Source: Nocardia jiangxiensis NBRC 101359
GTDB lineage: Bacteria; Actinomycetota; Actinomycetes; Mycobacteriales; Mycobacteriaceae
Assembly: GCF_000308615.1 (NCBI RefSeq)
Contig: NZ_BAGB01000160.1
Coordinates: 1-64,000, forward strand
Direction: 5' to 3'
DNA: 64,000 nucleotides
Shown: positions 34,416-42,887 of the stretch, piece after piece
How the letters are laid out: the number at the start of each line of letters is the position of its first letter
How positions within the stretch are numbered: position 1 is the first letter of the stretch
Notes under the pieces: model-generated
Database searches by the model: none
The model's input: only the letters and a program-made list of their open reading frames with translations
What the model was told of the DNA's origin: nothing
Program-made: the position numbers and the translations under genes

Positions 34416-35813
34416 TCAGGCGGCGGTGCGCTCGCGTGGGGGGATCGTGATGAGGCCGAGCCAGACTCGGCATTCGGTGCACATGCTGTCGGTGTCGTTG
34501 ACGGGGCGGATGCGGGTGCAGGCGTCGCAGCGGGCTCGGTGTTGTCCCGCGCCGGGGACGGGTCCGCGCGAGCGCGTGGGCCGGGCGGTGAGTGTGTCCG
34601 GTCGCTGCGACGGGTCCTGCTCGGCGTCGGCCGGGGCGACCGGCCGGGGGAGGTACTGGTCGAGGATCTCGATCAGCCACCGCGGTGCGCGAGCACGCAC
34701 CTCGGCCAGAACAGCATGCACCGCGTTCGGGTACGTCTCGGTCAGGAACCGGCAGTAGGTGTGCGCGAGGTCCGCGGCGGTGAACCCGGTGGAGAGTTCG
34801 GGCAGGCGCGGGCGGGTGTGGTCGGTGCGGCACATGTCGCACAGCCCGTCGTCGCTACGCCACTTGCCGTCTCGGGTGTGGAGGGGGTGTTGGTCGGCGA
34901 TGGAGCGTTCGATGAAGCAGGACACGCACCGCCACCCGGTGACCGGCTGCATGGCTTCGTGGTCGTAGTCCAACGCGTTGCCCCCGAACGGAATCGCTGG
35001 GCGGGCGTCTCCGCGCAGGGTGGTGCGTTTCTCGGCGTGGATGAGGGCTACCTGTTCGGAGATCGGCCGCTTGCCCGCGAGAGCGATGGCGTGGTGGCGT
35101 TGCTCGGCTACGTACGCCACCAACTGCTGATCCCACTCCTGCCGGGCCTGGTCTGCTTCCGGTGCGGTCGAAGCTGACTGTTCTGGCTGGGGGAGCAGTC
35201 CGCGTGCGGCGCGGTGTTCGTCGGCGGCTTGGGCGTCGGCGATCTCGCGGGCCATGGTGTCCACGTACAGGTGCTCGGCGACGTACTCGCGTACGAGGTC
35301 GGGCTCCGGGCGCGGCGCGGGGCGGTGTTTGCCGCGCGCTTGGACTCGCCGCGCGAGCTGCTCGGGCGTGTGGCGGGAGGCATCGGTGGAACGGCGGGGT
35401 GCGGCGAACAAGCGCGCGGGGGGATTGCGCCACATCCGGATTGACTGGCGCGGGGTCTCCGCGGCGGCCAGTTGCGCGGTCGGCGTTGCGGGAGTGGCGG
35501 TGCTGTGGGCGGCCAGCACCGCGGCGCGGGCGGCGCGGTCCCGCTCGTACAGGCGCGGGTCGCTGTCGGGTGTGAGGACCGCGAGGCGCTCGCGGTTGTG
35601 TGGCTCGTTCTCGTACCGGGCCTCGAGCAACTGCATCGCTTTCGGGTACGGGTAGGCGGTGAAGGTACTGACCAGCTCGTCGAGGAACTCACGATCCTCG
35701 GGCCCGGCGGACTCGAGCGCTGTGGCCGCGGCGGTGAGTGCGGCGCGCCGGTCGCTGTCGAAGGTCACGTGCAGGTCGCTGATCGTGTCGAGGAACGTTG
35801 TGGTGTCGCTCAT
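34416..35813 (-). CDS. Stand-alone paralogue of the relaxase C-terminal module
   Basis: The 465-aa protein from ATG 35813 parallels the relaxase C-terminus in order. An N-terminal helical block (EDREFLDELVSTFTAYPYPK ... LTPDSDPRLY) matches relaxase EERDILDKVTNTLYTTSFPV ... IPDTDPHTY. Then come DLVREY (relaxase DLVQSY), LDYDHEAM (LDYDRSAA), and a zinc module CVSCFIERS...DDGLCDMC (CMHCGIERA...DDGLCGDC). A second Cys module (CDACTR...CTEC) ends the protein. It lies downstream of ssb. A role in DNA transfer or replication with the relaxase is inferred. No enzyme motif is seen. Confidence 0.85.
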   Translation of the reverse strand: MSDTTTFLDTISDLHVTFDSDRRAALTAAATALESAGPEDREFLDELVSTFTAYPYPKAMQLLEARYENEPHNRERLAVLTPDSDPRLYERDRAARAAVLAAHSTATPATPTAQLAAAETPRQSIRMWRNPPARLFAAPRRSTDASRHTPEQLARRVQARGKHRPAPRPEPDLVREYVAEHLYVDTMAREIADAQAADEHRAARGLLPQPEQSASTAPEADQARQEWDQQLVAYVAEQRHHAIALAGKRPISEQVALIHAEKRTTLRGDARPAIPFGGNALDYDHEAMQPVTGWRCVSCFIERSIADQHPLHTRDGKWRSDDGLCDMCRTDHTRPRLPELSTGFTAADLAHTYCRFLTETYPNAVHAVLAEVRARAPRWLIEILDQYLPRPVAPADAEQDPSQRPDTLTARPTRSRGPVPGAGQHRARCDACTRIRPVNDTDSMCTECRVWLGLITIPPRERTAA

Positions 35814-35892
35814 GTCGAAGAGTCCTGTTCTGGTGAGTGAGTCGAAGAGACAACCCCGTGGCCCCGGTGAGCGCGAAGCCCCCGAGACATGC

Positions 35893-36136
35893 GGGATGGT
35901 CGGCTGGTCCGTGCGACCAGCCGAGGGCGGAACAACCGGGTCACGCCGCGACGCGCCGGCCGGGAACGCGCCGGGGCGTGCGCAACCGAATCCCGCGCTG
36001 AGAGCACGGCCCTGGCGTCGCGGATGAGACGCCGCGCTGGGGATTCGGTTGTGCCGGGCGCGGGCCTGGTGGGCGTGGCGTGTTGTGAGCTGGTAGCCCT
36101 CGGAGTGGCTGGTCGCACGGACCAGACGGGCATCCC
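35893..36136. repeat. 244-bp nested inverted repeat (cruciform-like)
   Basis: Three nested complementary arm pairs share nearly the same centre (about 36016): outer arms 35893-35927 and 36097-36136 (GGCTGGTCCGTGCGACCAG-type block with short bulges), middle arms 35980-35994 and 36040-36054 (GCGCAACCGAATCCC, one mismatch), and a central hairpin 36014-36033 (GGCGTC...GACGCC). The outer arm is itself palindromic. The 409-base gap between ssb and the next gene has no gene. Candidate single-strand or replication origin, or a structured RNA. Confidence 0.75.
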
Positions 36137-36155
36137 ACCCCGCCACAACTAGGCA

Positions 36156-36191
36156 CACCGCGTCCCGATGCCGAAGCATCGGAACGGGGTG
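36156..36191. terminator. Hairpin after ssb
   Basis: A 16-base stem with two mismatches and a 4-base CGAA loop sits 31 bases past the ssb stop on the minus strand. The tetraloop and position point to a terminator. Confidence 0.65.
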
Positions 36192-36222
36192 CGGGAGAAC
36201 AGAACCGGGTCGGGGCTCGGGT

Positions 36223-36789
36223 TCAGAAGCCGGGATCCTCGCCCGAGCCGGTGAACCCTCCGGCTCCGGCTCCGGCCAGGGCGGGCTCGGTCCACGGATC
36301 GTCGTGGGCGGTGGTGGCCTCGGCGGCTGGTTCGGTCTCACCGGTCCTGGTGGTGTTGGGTTGGCCGAATCCGTTGCCGTTGGGTGTGGTTCGCTGCCGG
36401 GAGCCGGTGTTGCTGGCGTAGGCGGGAGCGTTGCGGGTGATTTTCGCGGTGGCGTACCGCAGCGAGGCCGCTAGTTCGTCGACCTCGAGTTCCATCACGG
36501 TGCGTGTGTCGCCTTCGCGGGTGGTGAACGTCCGCTGCTTGAGACGGCCACTGACACTGACCCGCGAGCCACGGATCAACGACTCCGCGGCATTCTCCGC
36601 GGCTTGCCTCCACACACTGCACCGCAGGAACAACGGGTCACCGTCACGCCATTCGTTCGCGGCCCGGTCGAAATAGCGGGGTGTAGAGGCGACGGTGAAG
36701 TTCACCACCGCATCACCGCGCGGGGTGAACGCCAGTGACGGATCCGCAGTCAAATTACCCGTCACGTGAAGAACGGTGTCCTGAGCCAT
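36223..36789 (-). CDS. ssb: Single-stranded DNA-binding protein
   Basis: The 188-aa protein has a canonical SSB OB-fold: VTGNLTADPSLAFTPRGDAV, FTVASTPRYFD, FLRCSVWRQAAENAAESL, GSRVSVSGRLKQRTF and the ELEVDELA strand, followed by a Gly/Asn-rich linker and the end GEDPGF, a variant of the acidic DDxPF tip that recruits partner proteins. Start ATG 36789. It is likely an element-borne second SSB protecting transferred single strands, given its place between the relaxase-module gene and a ParB-like gene. Confidence 0.95.
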   Translation of the reverse strand: MAQDTVLHVTGNLTADPSLAFTPRGDAVVNFTVASTPRYFDRAANEWRDGDPLFLRCSVWRQAAENAAESLIRGSRVSVSGRLKQRTFTTREGDTRTVMELEVDELAASLRYATAKITRNAPAYASNTGSRQRTTPNGNGFGQPNTTRTGETEPAAEATTAHDDPWTEPALAGAGAGGFTGSGEDPGF

Positions 36790-36863
36790 GATCAGTAGCC
36801 TCCAATTCGGAAAGTGAGTGACAGGCAGACGATTTCGATCGCTCGACTCACGCGAGGACGCCA

Positions 36864-36889
36864 CCGCCCAGCCCGGTGGGGCTGGACGG
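36864..36889. terminator. Hairpin after the ParB-like gene
   Basis: CCAGCCC-ggtg-GGGCTGG, extended by three further pairs after one mismatch, lies 41 bases beyond the ParB-like stop and upstream of ssb. It would separate the two transcription units. Confidence 0.6.
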
Positions 36890-36930
36890 CAGCACTCGTA
36901 GCAACGAGCCAGACGTGTCATGCGCAGGGG

Positions 36931-38703
36931 TTAGACGTCCAGGTCGATGTCGCGGTAGTCCAGGAGCCCGGCCGCGGCGCGTTCGACATCGGTCAAGGAC
37001 CAGACCTCGTCCTCGTCCGGCTTCTTCATCTGCTGTCCGGCCTCGGCCAGGAACGTCAGATACCGCGGCAGCCTCCCGTACGGGGGACGCCAGAACGTTT
37101 TGTCGGTCATCGACTCGAACGCAGCCAGCACCAGCCCGAGGGTGATCACCTGCGCACGCTGCGCAGTGGCGGTCGCGGCGGTGGTGGCGAGCTCGTCACC
37201 GAATCCCGGCACCCCGAGCAACTCCCGTGCCTTGTGCGAGGCCCCCGAGGAACTGAGCAGATCCGGGTAGCGCACCAGCGACTCGGCCACGAACGCCGCG
37301 GCCCCGACCGGGGGCTTGGCTCGTTTGAGCAACCGGACCAGGAACTCCTCGCGGCGCTCGCCCGCGGCCAGGGCCTGCTTGTTCAACTCGCGCACCCGCC
37401 GCCGCTCGAGCCGAGCGAGTTCCCGCTGTGCCGCGTCGGCCGCGGCTGCTTGCCGGGCCCGCTCGGCCGCGGAGACGCCCTCGGGCGAATCTTGCTCCCC
37501 GGAACCGGAATCGGTGTCGCGAATGTCGAGGGGCCGCATCCGCAGCCCGGAGCCGTGCAGCTGCTCGGCGAGCAGATAGTACGAAGGGGTCCAGCGATCG
37601 GCGTGGGTGATGGTGTCCGCGTGCCGCAACCCGTTCGCGGGTTCGAGTGTGCTGTCGTCGCGGGTGTCCCAGTCGACGGTGTCGGGGTCGACCAGCTCCC
37701 CGGTGTCCCGGTCGACCAGGTCTGCGTTCTCTTGGACCTCGACCCACACCGCCCATCGGGCCGCGTCGGCGCGGATCAGGTCCTCGGTGACCGGTTCCCC
37801 GGTCTCGGTTTCCAGCGTCGCGGTGGGCAGGAACTGGGGTTCGGGCTCCGTCGCGCTGGGTTCGGTGGTCAGGACCCCGAACCCGAATCCCGCGTAGAGC
37901 AGTGCAGCGTGGAGGCGGGCGCGGGTTTCGTGGCGGTCTTGGGCGATTTTCTTGGCGCGGAAGTCGAAGTTGTAGCTGGGCGCGTCGGTGAGTCGTTCGA
38001 CCGCGTCGGTGTCGCCGAGTTGTTCGTAGTCGGCGATGACTGCGAGCTGGTCCAGGGTGTGCGTGCCCGCATCAACCAAGCTCTTCGCGGTGGGTGAGGC
38101 TCCGATGGTCGCGGCTTTGCGCACCTGGGGGCGTTTGAGCTGGAGCCCGTCGGCGACCCGGGTGACCGACGCGCCGAGATCGAGCATCAACGCCATCGCG
38201 CCGACGCGGTCGGCGTTGGTCATCGGCACACGCCGGTCGTTGAGATTCATCTGAGTCAACGTGTTCCGGATCCGGCGCTCGTTGTCGGAGATCGTCGGGT
38301 CCGCGTCGGTCACCCACGCCGGCACCTGCTCCACGTCCACCTCGAGCGCGCCGAGGGCACGGAGCTGGCCGTCGATGACATGGTTGCTGCCATCGGGTTG
38401 GCGCTGCACCATGACCGGGTCCTCGACACCGCGTTCGCGGATCGAGGCCAGCAACTTCGGGTGCTCGGTGAGATCGAACTGTTTGCGCACGTTCTCCGCG
38501 ATCACCAGATCCTTCGGGGACAGGTACTCCGCCCGCGCATTGGGCGGCGGCTCAACGTTCGAGCCCGCCTGATCGGAGCCTGTGTCGGTGCCGGTGGTGC
38601 TGGAGTGGACGGGCTCGGTGTCCGGCGCGGCGTCGAAGGCTGGAGCGGAGTCGAGGTCGGGGTCGAGAACGGCGGTGCTGGTGAGGGTTTCGGTCGATGA
38701 CAC
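36931..38703 (-). CDS. ParB/Spo0J-like partition or regulatory protein
   Basis: This 590-aa protein has a ParB N-terminal domain (about 60-130: LSPKDLVIAENVRKQFDLTE, IRERGVEDPVMVQ, VIDGQLRALGAL), where DGQLR replaces the usual GERR-type CTP/DNA motif. An HTH follows (VTRVADGLQLKRPQVRKA). The long C-terminal region includes a charged coiled coil (AERARQAAAADAAQRELARL ... RRVRELNKQ). It starts with GTG 38703, with GAGGAGG 6 bases upstream. No ParA ATPase gene is nearby. Plasmids and integrative elements often carry such solitary ParB proteins for stability or transcriptional control. Confidence 0.88.
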   Translation of the reverse strand: MSSTETLTSTAVLDPDLDSAPAFDAAPDTEPVHSSTTGTDTGSDQAGSNVEPPPNARAEYLSPKDLVIAENVRKQFDLTEHPKLLASIRERGVEDPVMVQRQPDGSNHVIDGQLRALGALEVDVEQVPAWVTDADPTISDNERRIRNTLTQMNLNDRRVPMTNADRVGAMALMLDLGASVTRVADGLQLKRPQVRKAATIGASPTAKSLVDAGTHTLDQLAVIADYEQLGDTDAVERLTDAPSYNFDFRAKKIAQDRHETRARLHAALLYAGFGFGVLTTEPSATEPEPQFLPTATLETETGEPVTEDLIRADAARWAVWVEVQENADLVDRDTGELVDPDTVDWDTRDDSTLEPANGLRHADTITHADRWTPSYYLLAEQLHGSGLRMRPLDIRDTDSGSGEQDSPEGVSAAERARQAAAADAAQRELARLERRRVRELNKQALAAGERREEFLVRLLKRAKPPVGAAAFVAESLVRYPDLLSSSGASHKARELLGVPGFGDELATTAATATAQRAQVITLGLVLAAFESMTDKTFWRPPYGRLPRYLTFLAEAGQQMKKPDEDEVWSLTDVERAAAGLLDYRDIDLDV

Positions 38704-38725
38704 AGGATGCCTCCTCGAGAAGCGA

Positions 38726-38776
38726 ACGGCGGGACCACTCGGTGACCGGTGTGAGCCGGTCGGGTGGTCCCGCCGT
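38726..38776. terminator. Two-part hairpin upstream of the ParB-like gene
   Basis: Outer exact 13-base arms (38726-38738 and 38764-38776) and an inner GACCGG/CCGGTC stem form one hairpin between the 80-aa gene and the ParB-like start. It would end the upstream transcript. Confidence 0.75.
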
Positions 38777-38803
38777 GACGGACAGCGGCGTGGATCGCTC
38801 GGG

Positions 38804-39046
38804 TCAGGCGGCGGCTTGGCGGCGGGCGCGGGTGAGGTTGAGCGGGCCCAAGCGCAGCACACCCGCCTCGGCTTCGGTGTAGGCCCAGTACCGGCCACGC
38901 CAATCTGGAAATTCGGACTGCCATTGCTCGGACACGGACACCGCGTCGAGCGCGGGAGCTTCTCCGGCCAGCCCTTGGTGAGCGAGTTGGTCGAACTCGG
39001 CACGCGTGATCGCCGAGACAGCAGCGGAGATATCGGGTGTGGGCAT
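38804..39046 (-). CDS. 80-aa unknown protein
   Basis: The small protein begins MPTPDISAAVSAITRAEFDQ and includes EQWQSEFPDWRGRYWAYTEA, an aromatic-rich acidic patch, then a basic tail (LTRARRQAAA). ATG 39046 has AGGAGG 7 bases upstream. It lies between the DUF4192 gene and the ParB-like gene. No family is recognised; a small DNA- or protein-binding accessory is possible. Confidence 0.75.
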   Translation of the reverse strand: MPTPDISAAVSAITRAEFDQLAHQGLAGEAPALDAVSVSEQWQSEFPDWRGRYWAYTEAEAGVLRLGPLNLTRARRQAAA

Positions 39047-39091
39047 GAACGGACCTCCTGAATGAGATGAGCGGAATGGAATGGATGAGTG

Positions 39092-40153
39092 TCAGTCGTG
39101 CAGGCTGACACCGTGTTCGGTGGCGATGGCGTGGCCGCGGTCGGCGATCGGGCGGACCTGTCCGGGTGCCATGCCGGTGCGTAATGCCACATTGAGCAGG
39201 CCCGCGATGGCATGGTCCGGGTGAGCGCGGAGTGCGGCTTCGACCGCGACGTACGCGAGCGCGCTGTCACCGTTGAGGTAGGCGGAGAACGTCAGCAGTG
39301 TCGCGGCTTCGGCCCGATCGGGATCAGGGAGGCACCGAGTCAGCACAGCCCAGAACTGTTGCGCTGCTTGGGCGCGGTGGGTGGTGGGCAGGCCGAACAT
39401 GGCGTCCCGCACGTGGTGATGACGCAGAGCGGTCGCCGTGTTCGCGTACTCGGCCGGGGCCGGCTCGGCCCCCACGGCGACGGCATCGATGCGCTCGATC
39501 ATCGAGGCGATCAGTGCCCGGCGTTGCTCGGGTGTCGCCTCATCGGCTGCGGCGGGGTCCGGTGTGGTTGGGGCGGAGAATATTTCGCTGACCCGCTCGA
39601 CCAGGACCGGGTTCACCCGGACCTGTTCGGCAACGTGCTCGCGGGAGGGGCGGATGGCGTGCTCACCGCGGCCTCGGCGATAGGCCGCGGCGAGCGCAGA
39701 AGTTTCCGGATCCGGGACGGTACCGGTGCGGTCGGGGCCCAGCAGGCTCCACCACCGCGCACCGGCCGCGATCCGCATGGTCGCCCACGCGCCATCGACC
39801 GTGATCCCGCGCCGCGTGAGCGCGGAGGCCAACGAGTGCACGACGTGGTCATGGCGGCTGTCGCGGGAGCGGGAGGTCACCTCGTCGGTGGTGCTGTCGA
39901 TCAGGAGTACCAGCACCGCGGTCGCGTCGTCCCGGATAGCGATCGCCGCGGCGCGGGCGATCGCGTCCAAGAGTTGATCCCACTCGATCAGCAGGTCGTG
40001 GCGGGCCGCAACCCCCACCACACGGGCGTGTTCGCCGGGCTGATCACGCAACGTGACCAGCACCAGCGAATCGGACGGATAGAACCCCAGCATCACCGGC
40101 ACACCGGCCAACACATCACCGGGATCCCGAGCTGTCGGAATCGATTCGGACAT
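39092..40153 (-). CDS. DUF4192-family protein (copy 2)
   Basis: The 353-aa protein opens with DPGDVLAGVPVMLGFYPSDS and LVLVTLRDQPG, the typical N-terminus of DUF4192 proteins, which are widespread in actinobacteria and common on their plasmids and integrative elements. It continues through an alpha/beta region (AVLVLLIDSTTD, GARWWSLLGPD) and a C-terminal helical repeat (LTFSAYLNGDSALAYVAVEA). The ATG 40153 has GAAGGGA upstream. Function is unknown; the repeat region resembles TPR-like helices. A shorter homologue lies just upstream. Confidence 0.85.
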   Translation of the reverse strand: MSESIPTARDPGDVLAGVPVMLGFYPSDSLVLVTLRDQPGEHARVVGVAARHDLLIEWDQLLDAIARAAAIAIRDDATAVLVLLIDSTTDEVTSRSRDSRHDHVVHSLASALTRRGITVDGAWATMRIAAGARWWSLLGPDRTGTVPDPETSALAAAYRRGRGEHAIRPSREHVAEQVRVNPVLVERVSEIFSAPTTPDPAAADEATPEQRRALIASMIERIDAVAVGAEPAPAEYANTATALRHHHVRDAMFGLPTTHRAQAAQQFWAVLTRCLPDPDRAEAATLLTFSAYLNGDSALAYVAVEAALRAHPDHAIAGLLNVALRTGMAPGQVRPIADRGHAIATEHGVSLHD

Positions 40154-40183
40154 GAGTGTCCCTTCACTGAACAACGCAGGCGG

Positions 40184-40459
40184 TCAGGGGAATTCGCTGG
40201 CGAGGTACGCCAGCGGCGGCGGGACGGGCCGCAACCCGCCGCTGTCGAGATCGGGGATGCCGTACTCGCCGGCCATGGACTCGATGTACCGGATCAGTGC
40301 CGTGGTCGATCCGCCGAACCAGCGCCGCACCAGCTCCTGCACCGCGCGGTGGTCGTGCAACGGCAGATACTCCCGCACAGCGCGGCGACCACACCCACAC
40401 GCGCACGAACGCGGCTGTCCACCCTCGCTGGTGTCGGGTTGGGGTGCAACAGATTCCAT
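40184..40459 (-). CDS. 91-aa Cys-motif protein, unknown
   Basis: The protein has SCACGCGRRAVREYLPLHDH, a compact C-x-C-x-C with following His residues that could bind one zinc, much like the MCDCGCGE-type motif of small zinc-binding proteins. ATG 40459 has AAAGGAG 5 bases upstream. It sits between the two DUF4192 genes and likely shares their transcript. Confidence 0.7.
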   Translation of the reverse strand: MESVAPQPDTSEGGQPRSCACGCGRRAVREYLPLHDHRAVQELVRRWFGGSTTALIRYIESMAGEYGIPDLDSGGLRPVPPPLAYLASEFP

Positions 40460-40499
40460 ACGGACTCCTTTCCCAGGAATCTGGTTCCGCCGGGTCGGG

Positions 40500-41474
40500 T
40501 TACTCGATCTGTAACCCGATCTCCGCGGCAGTGGCTTGTCCCGAGTGAAGGAGGCGGCGGATCAGGTCGCTGGTGTCGCGGTCGGGCAACAGGCGGGAAA
40601 GGCGTAGCGCGAGAGGATGTTCCGGGTTGTCGATGAGGATCGAGGCCACCGCCGCCTCAGCGGTGGCCCAGTCATCGGCGGCGATCGAGGCCACCGCAGC
40701 CAGGAGCGCGGCATCGGCGCGGTGCCCGGGTGGCAGGGTCTGCCACGCCAAAGTCCACAACCCGCGCGCCGGATCTTCGGCGGAGGTGCCGATGAACCCG
40801 TACGCGCAGTCCCGCACCAGCGAGTCGCGCAGACACCGCGCCAGTTCGGCGATCTGCTCCGGGGACGGCCAGTCCCCGGTCGCTACTCCCTGCAGCACGG
40901 TGAGAACGAACCGCACCCGCTCCTGCACCCAAGACAGCTCCGGCCCCTCGGTGCTCGGATGCGGTGGCTGCTGCGCGAGCAGGGCGGCGGTGCGGGCGGC
41001 GCGGTCGGGTTCGGGCGCGGCCACCCCCGGCAGCACGGTCGGGGCGGGCTGGGTATCGCTGGTGGGCGGGTACAGCAGGCTCCACCACGGCTGGCCCGGC
41101 TCGGTGGCCGGGGTGACCCAGGCATCGAGCAGGGGAATGTTCCACACCGCGACCCGGTCGGCCAACGACCTGACCAGACCGCGGTACCGGTGTATCGGTG
41201 CGCTGGTGCCGACGGCATCGTCGATGACGATCGCGCACAACGCGTCCGGCCGGTACCGGCCACACAGGGAGAACGCGGCCATCGCAACCTGCTGCACGGC
41301 GACAGAACCATCGGGTAGGTCCAGATCGACCCGCGCGATGTGACCCGCGCGGACCACCGAGTCGGGAGTGTCGGTGTCGAAGAACAGGATCAACACCACC
41401 GACCGGCGCGGCTCATACGCGAGCCACCGGGGGACCGCCGCGATCAACGCACCGGGATTATCGATGTACACCAT
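40500..41474 (-). CDS. DUF4192-like protein (copy 1)
   Basis: The 324-aa protein (DNPGALIAAVPRWLAYEPRR, SVVLILFFDTDTPDS) follows the same plan as the DUF4192 protein at 39092-40153: N-terminal strand/helix region, WWSLLYPP in the middle, and a C-terminal helical tail (LLAAVASIAADDWATAEAAV). The ATG at 41474 has AAAGGAG 8 bases upstream. The two copies probably arose by duplication. Molecular role unknown. Confidence 0.82.
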   Translation of the reverse strand: MVYIDNPGALIAAVPRWLAYEPRRSVVLILFFDTDTPDSVVRAGHIARVDLDLPDGSVAVQQVAMAAFSLCGRYRPDALCAIVIDDAVGTSAPIHRYRGLVRSLADRVAVWNIPLLDAWVTPATEPGQPWWSLLYPPTSDTQPAPTVLPGVAAPEPDRAARTAALLAQQPPHPSTEGPELSWVQERVRFVLTVLQGVATGDWPSPEQIAELARCLRDSLVRDCAYGFIGTSAEDPARGLWTLAWQTLPPGHRADAALLAAVASIAADDWATAEAAVASILIDNPEHPLALRLSRLLPDRDTSDLIRRLLHSGQATAAEIGLQIE

Positions 41475-41777
41475 GAACGAAACTCCTTTCAACGCAAACG
41501 AACCCAGCAGTTCCTGAATGGACGGCCAGGCCCGCGGGTGTCATCGGGCCCGGCCGGTGCGCGAGCGCTCAGGCCACCTGTGCTCTGTTGTCGTGCGGGA
41601 CCGCGCGCAGGCGCCACCTGGCTTCGGTGCTTATGACGCGGCCGAACCCTTGTGGCGAGGACACCGCAGAATTCGGGACGTGCGCAGCGGGTGTCGAGCG
41701 GCTGGAGGTGCGTGGGGATTGGTGCTCGATTCGGTGTGGCGCAGCAACGCCCCCATGTGATCCGGCTCATCCGAACC
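41475..41777. other. 303-base gap without a recognised gene
   Basis: Between the DUF4192-like gene and the Cys-rich protein at 41778 I see no frame with family resemblance and no strong hairpin. A minus-strand frame is open across it but its composition is Arg/Pro-rich, as expected for an antisense or shadow frame in GC-rich DNA. Confidence 0.4.
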
Positions 41778-42509
41778 TCACGCCAAGTCTTCACCCTGGA
41801 CGCCGGTCTCGGAGGTGGTGAGGCGATCCAGAGCGATCTGCGTGGCGAGGAGATCCAGGACGGTCGGCATGGACCGATCGGTGCTCTCGTCCTGGCCCGG
41901 GTCGGGGGTGGCGTCGCGGATCTTGCGGATCGCCAGAAGCGGCACACCGCGCATCCGGACCCCGGTGAGTGAGGGTGTGTTCTCGTCGCCGCGGTGGTGG
42001 TGGATGATCTGGTAGTCGTCGCGGTCGAGCCACACCGCGTACCAGTCGTCGATGGGTTTACCGGCCCGGAGATCTTCCTGTGAGCCGGTTTCGGGTGGGA
42101 GCCAGATGCGGCATTCGCAGGCCGGATCGTCGCAGCGAGTGATCCGTGCCGCCGCCGCGCGGGAGCGGTAGTGCGTGATCCGCCCGGCCAGGACCGGGCA
42201 ACCGCGCACTGCGTAGGAGCAACATTCGGGATGTAATCCTGGTTCTGGTGCGACACCGAGTGCCCAGTCTTGTGGGCGGAGCAGCACCACGACCCGGTCC
42301 CCGAACGACTTTCCACACACTTGGCACAGGGCGAAGGAGAACACCAGGTGTAGGTGGGTGGGGTCGATCGCACCCCAGATCGGATCGCGGCGCTGCCGGT
42401 GGCACAGGGTGATGAACGGGATCGTGAGCCCGTGGGCGGTCGGGGCGTCGTGCAACCGTGCCAGGATCGGTGGACGCGGCGAACCCGGCGACGGCACAAC
42501 AGAATCCAT
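41778..42509 (-). CDS. Cys-rich unknown protein of the element
   Basis: The 243-aa protein has a zinc-ribbon-like CQVCGKSF ... HPECC set near residues 60-95 and a later CDDPACECRIW cluster, then a charged C-terminus (RKIRDATPDPGQDES). ATG 42509 is preceded by GAGGAGG. It is on the same strand as the amidoligase cluster and the DUF4192 genes. No catalytic motif is evident. DNA or RNA binding through zinc modules is a reasonable guess only. Confidence 0.7.
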   Translation of the reverse strand: MDSVVPSPGSPRPPILARLHDAPTAHGLTIPFITLCHRQRRDPIWGAIDPTHLHLVFSFALCQVCGKSFGDRVVVLLRPQDWALGVAPEPGLHPECCSYAVRGCPVLAGRITHYRSRAAAARITRCDDPACECRIWLPPETGSQEDLRAGKPIDDWYAVWLDRDDYQIIHHHRGDENTPSLTGVRMRGVPLLAIRKIRDATPDPGQDESTDRSMPTVLDLLATQIALDRLTTSETGVQGEDLA

Positions 42510-42887
42510 GATGAGGACCTCCTCGAGAAGAACGGCGGCGGACCGGGGGCTCAGCGGCCGCAACGATGTGATGGCGCGTGAGGGCCGATGGCGGGCCACG
42601 TCGGCGTGGTGCGGATACAAGGACGCAGGCATCCCCGGTGGCGTCGGCCGGAGTCGCGCTCGGAGATCGAGCCGCAACGTGTCACGTTCGCGTGCGCAGG
42701 CGCTGTTCGTGTCGCCGGCGCTCGCGGAGACCACGGCAGTATGGGGATCGCCGGAATCGTTGGTCAGCGATCCCTGTGGGAGACACGCGAGTTCGCCGAC
42801 CGCGAGTCTCAGACGACAGCGGGCTGGACCGCGAGATCAGGGATCTTCGAGGGCGTTTGTCGGTGGATCTTGACGCGACCGCGGGAT
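42510..42887. other. 378-base gap between Cys-rich gene and amidotransferase A
   Basis: No gene with recognisable similarity and no long perfect hairpin was found. It separates the amidoligase cluster from the downstream genes and probably contains the promoter of the gene at 41778. Confidence 0.4.

Noticed and set aside
34222..34842. Minus-strand His/Arg/Pro-rich open frame over the relaxase-module gene
   Set aside because: A shifted frame of the real gene at 34416-35813; the Cys modules are in the other frame.
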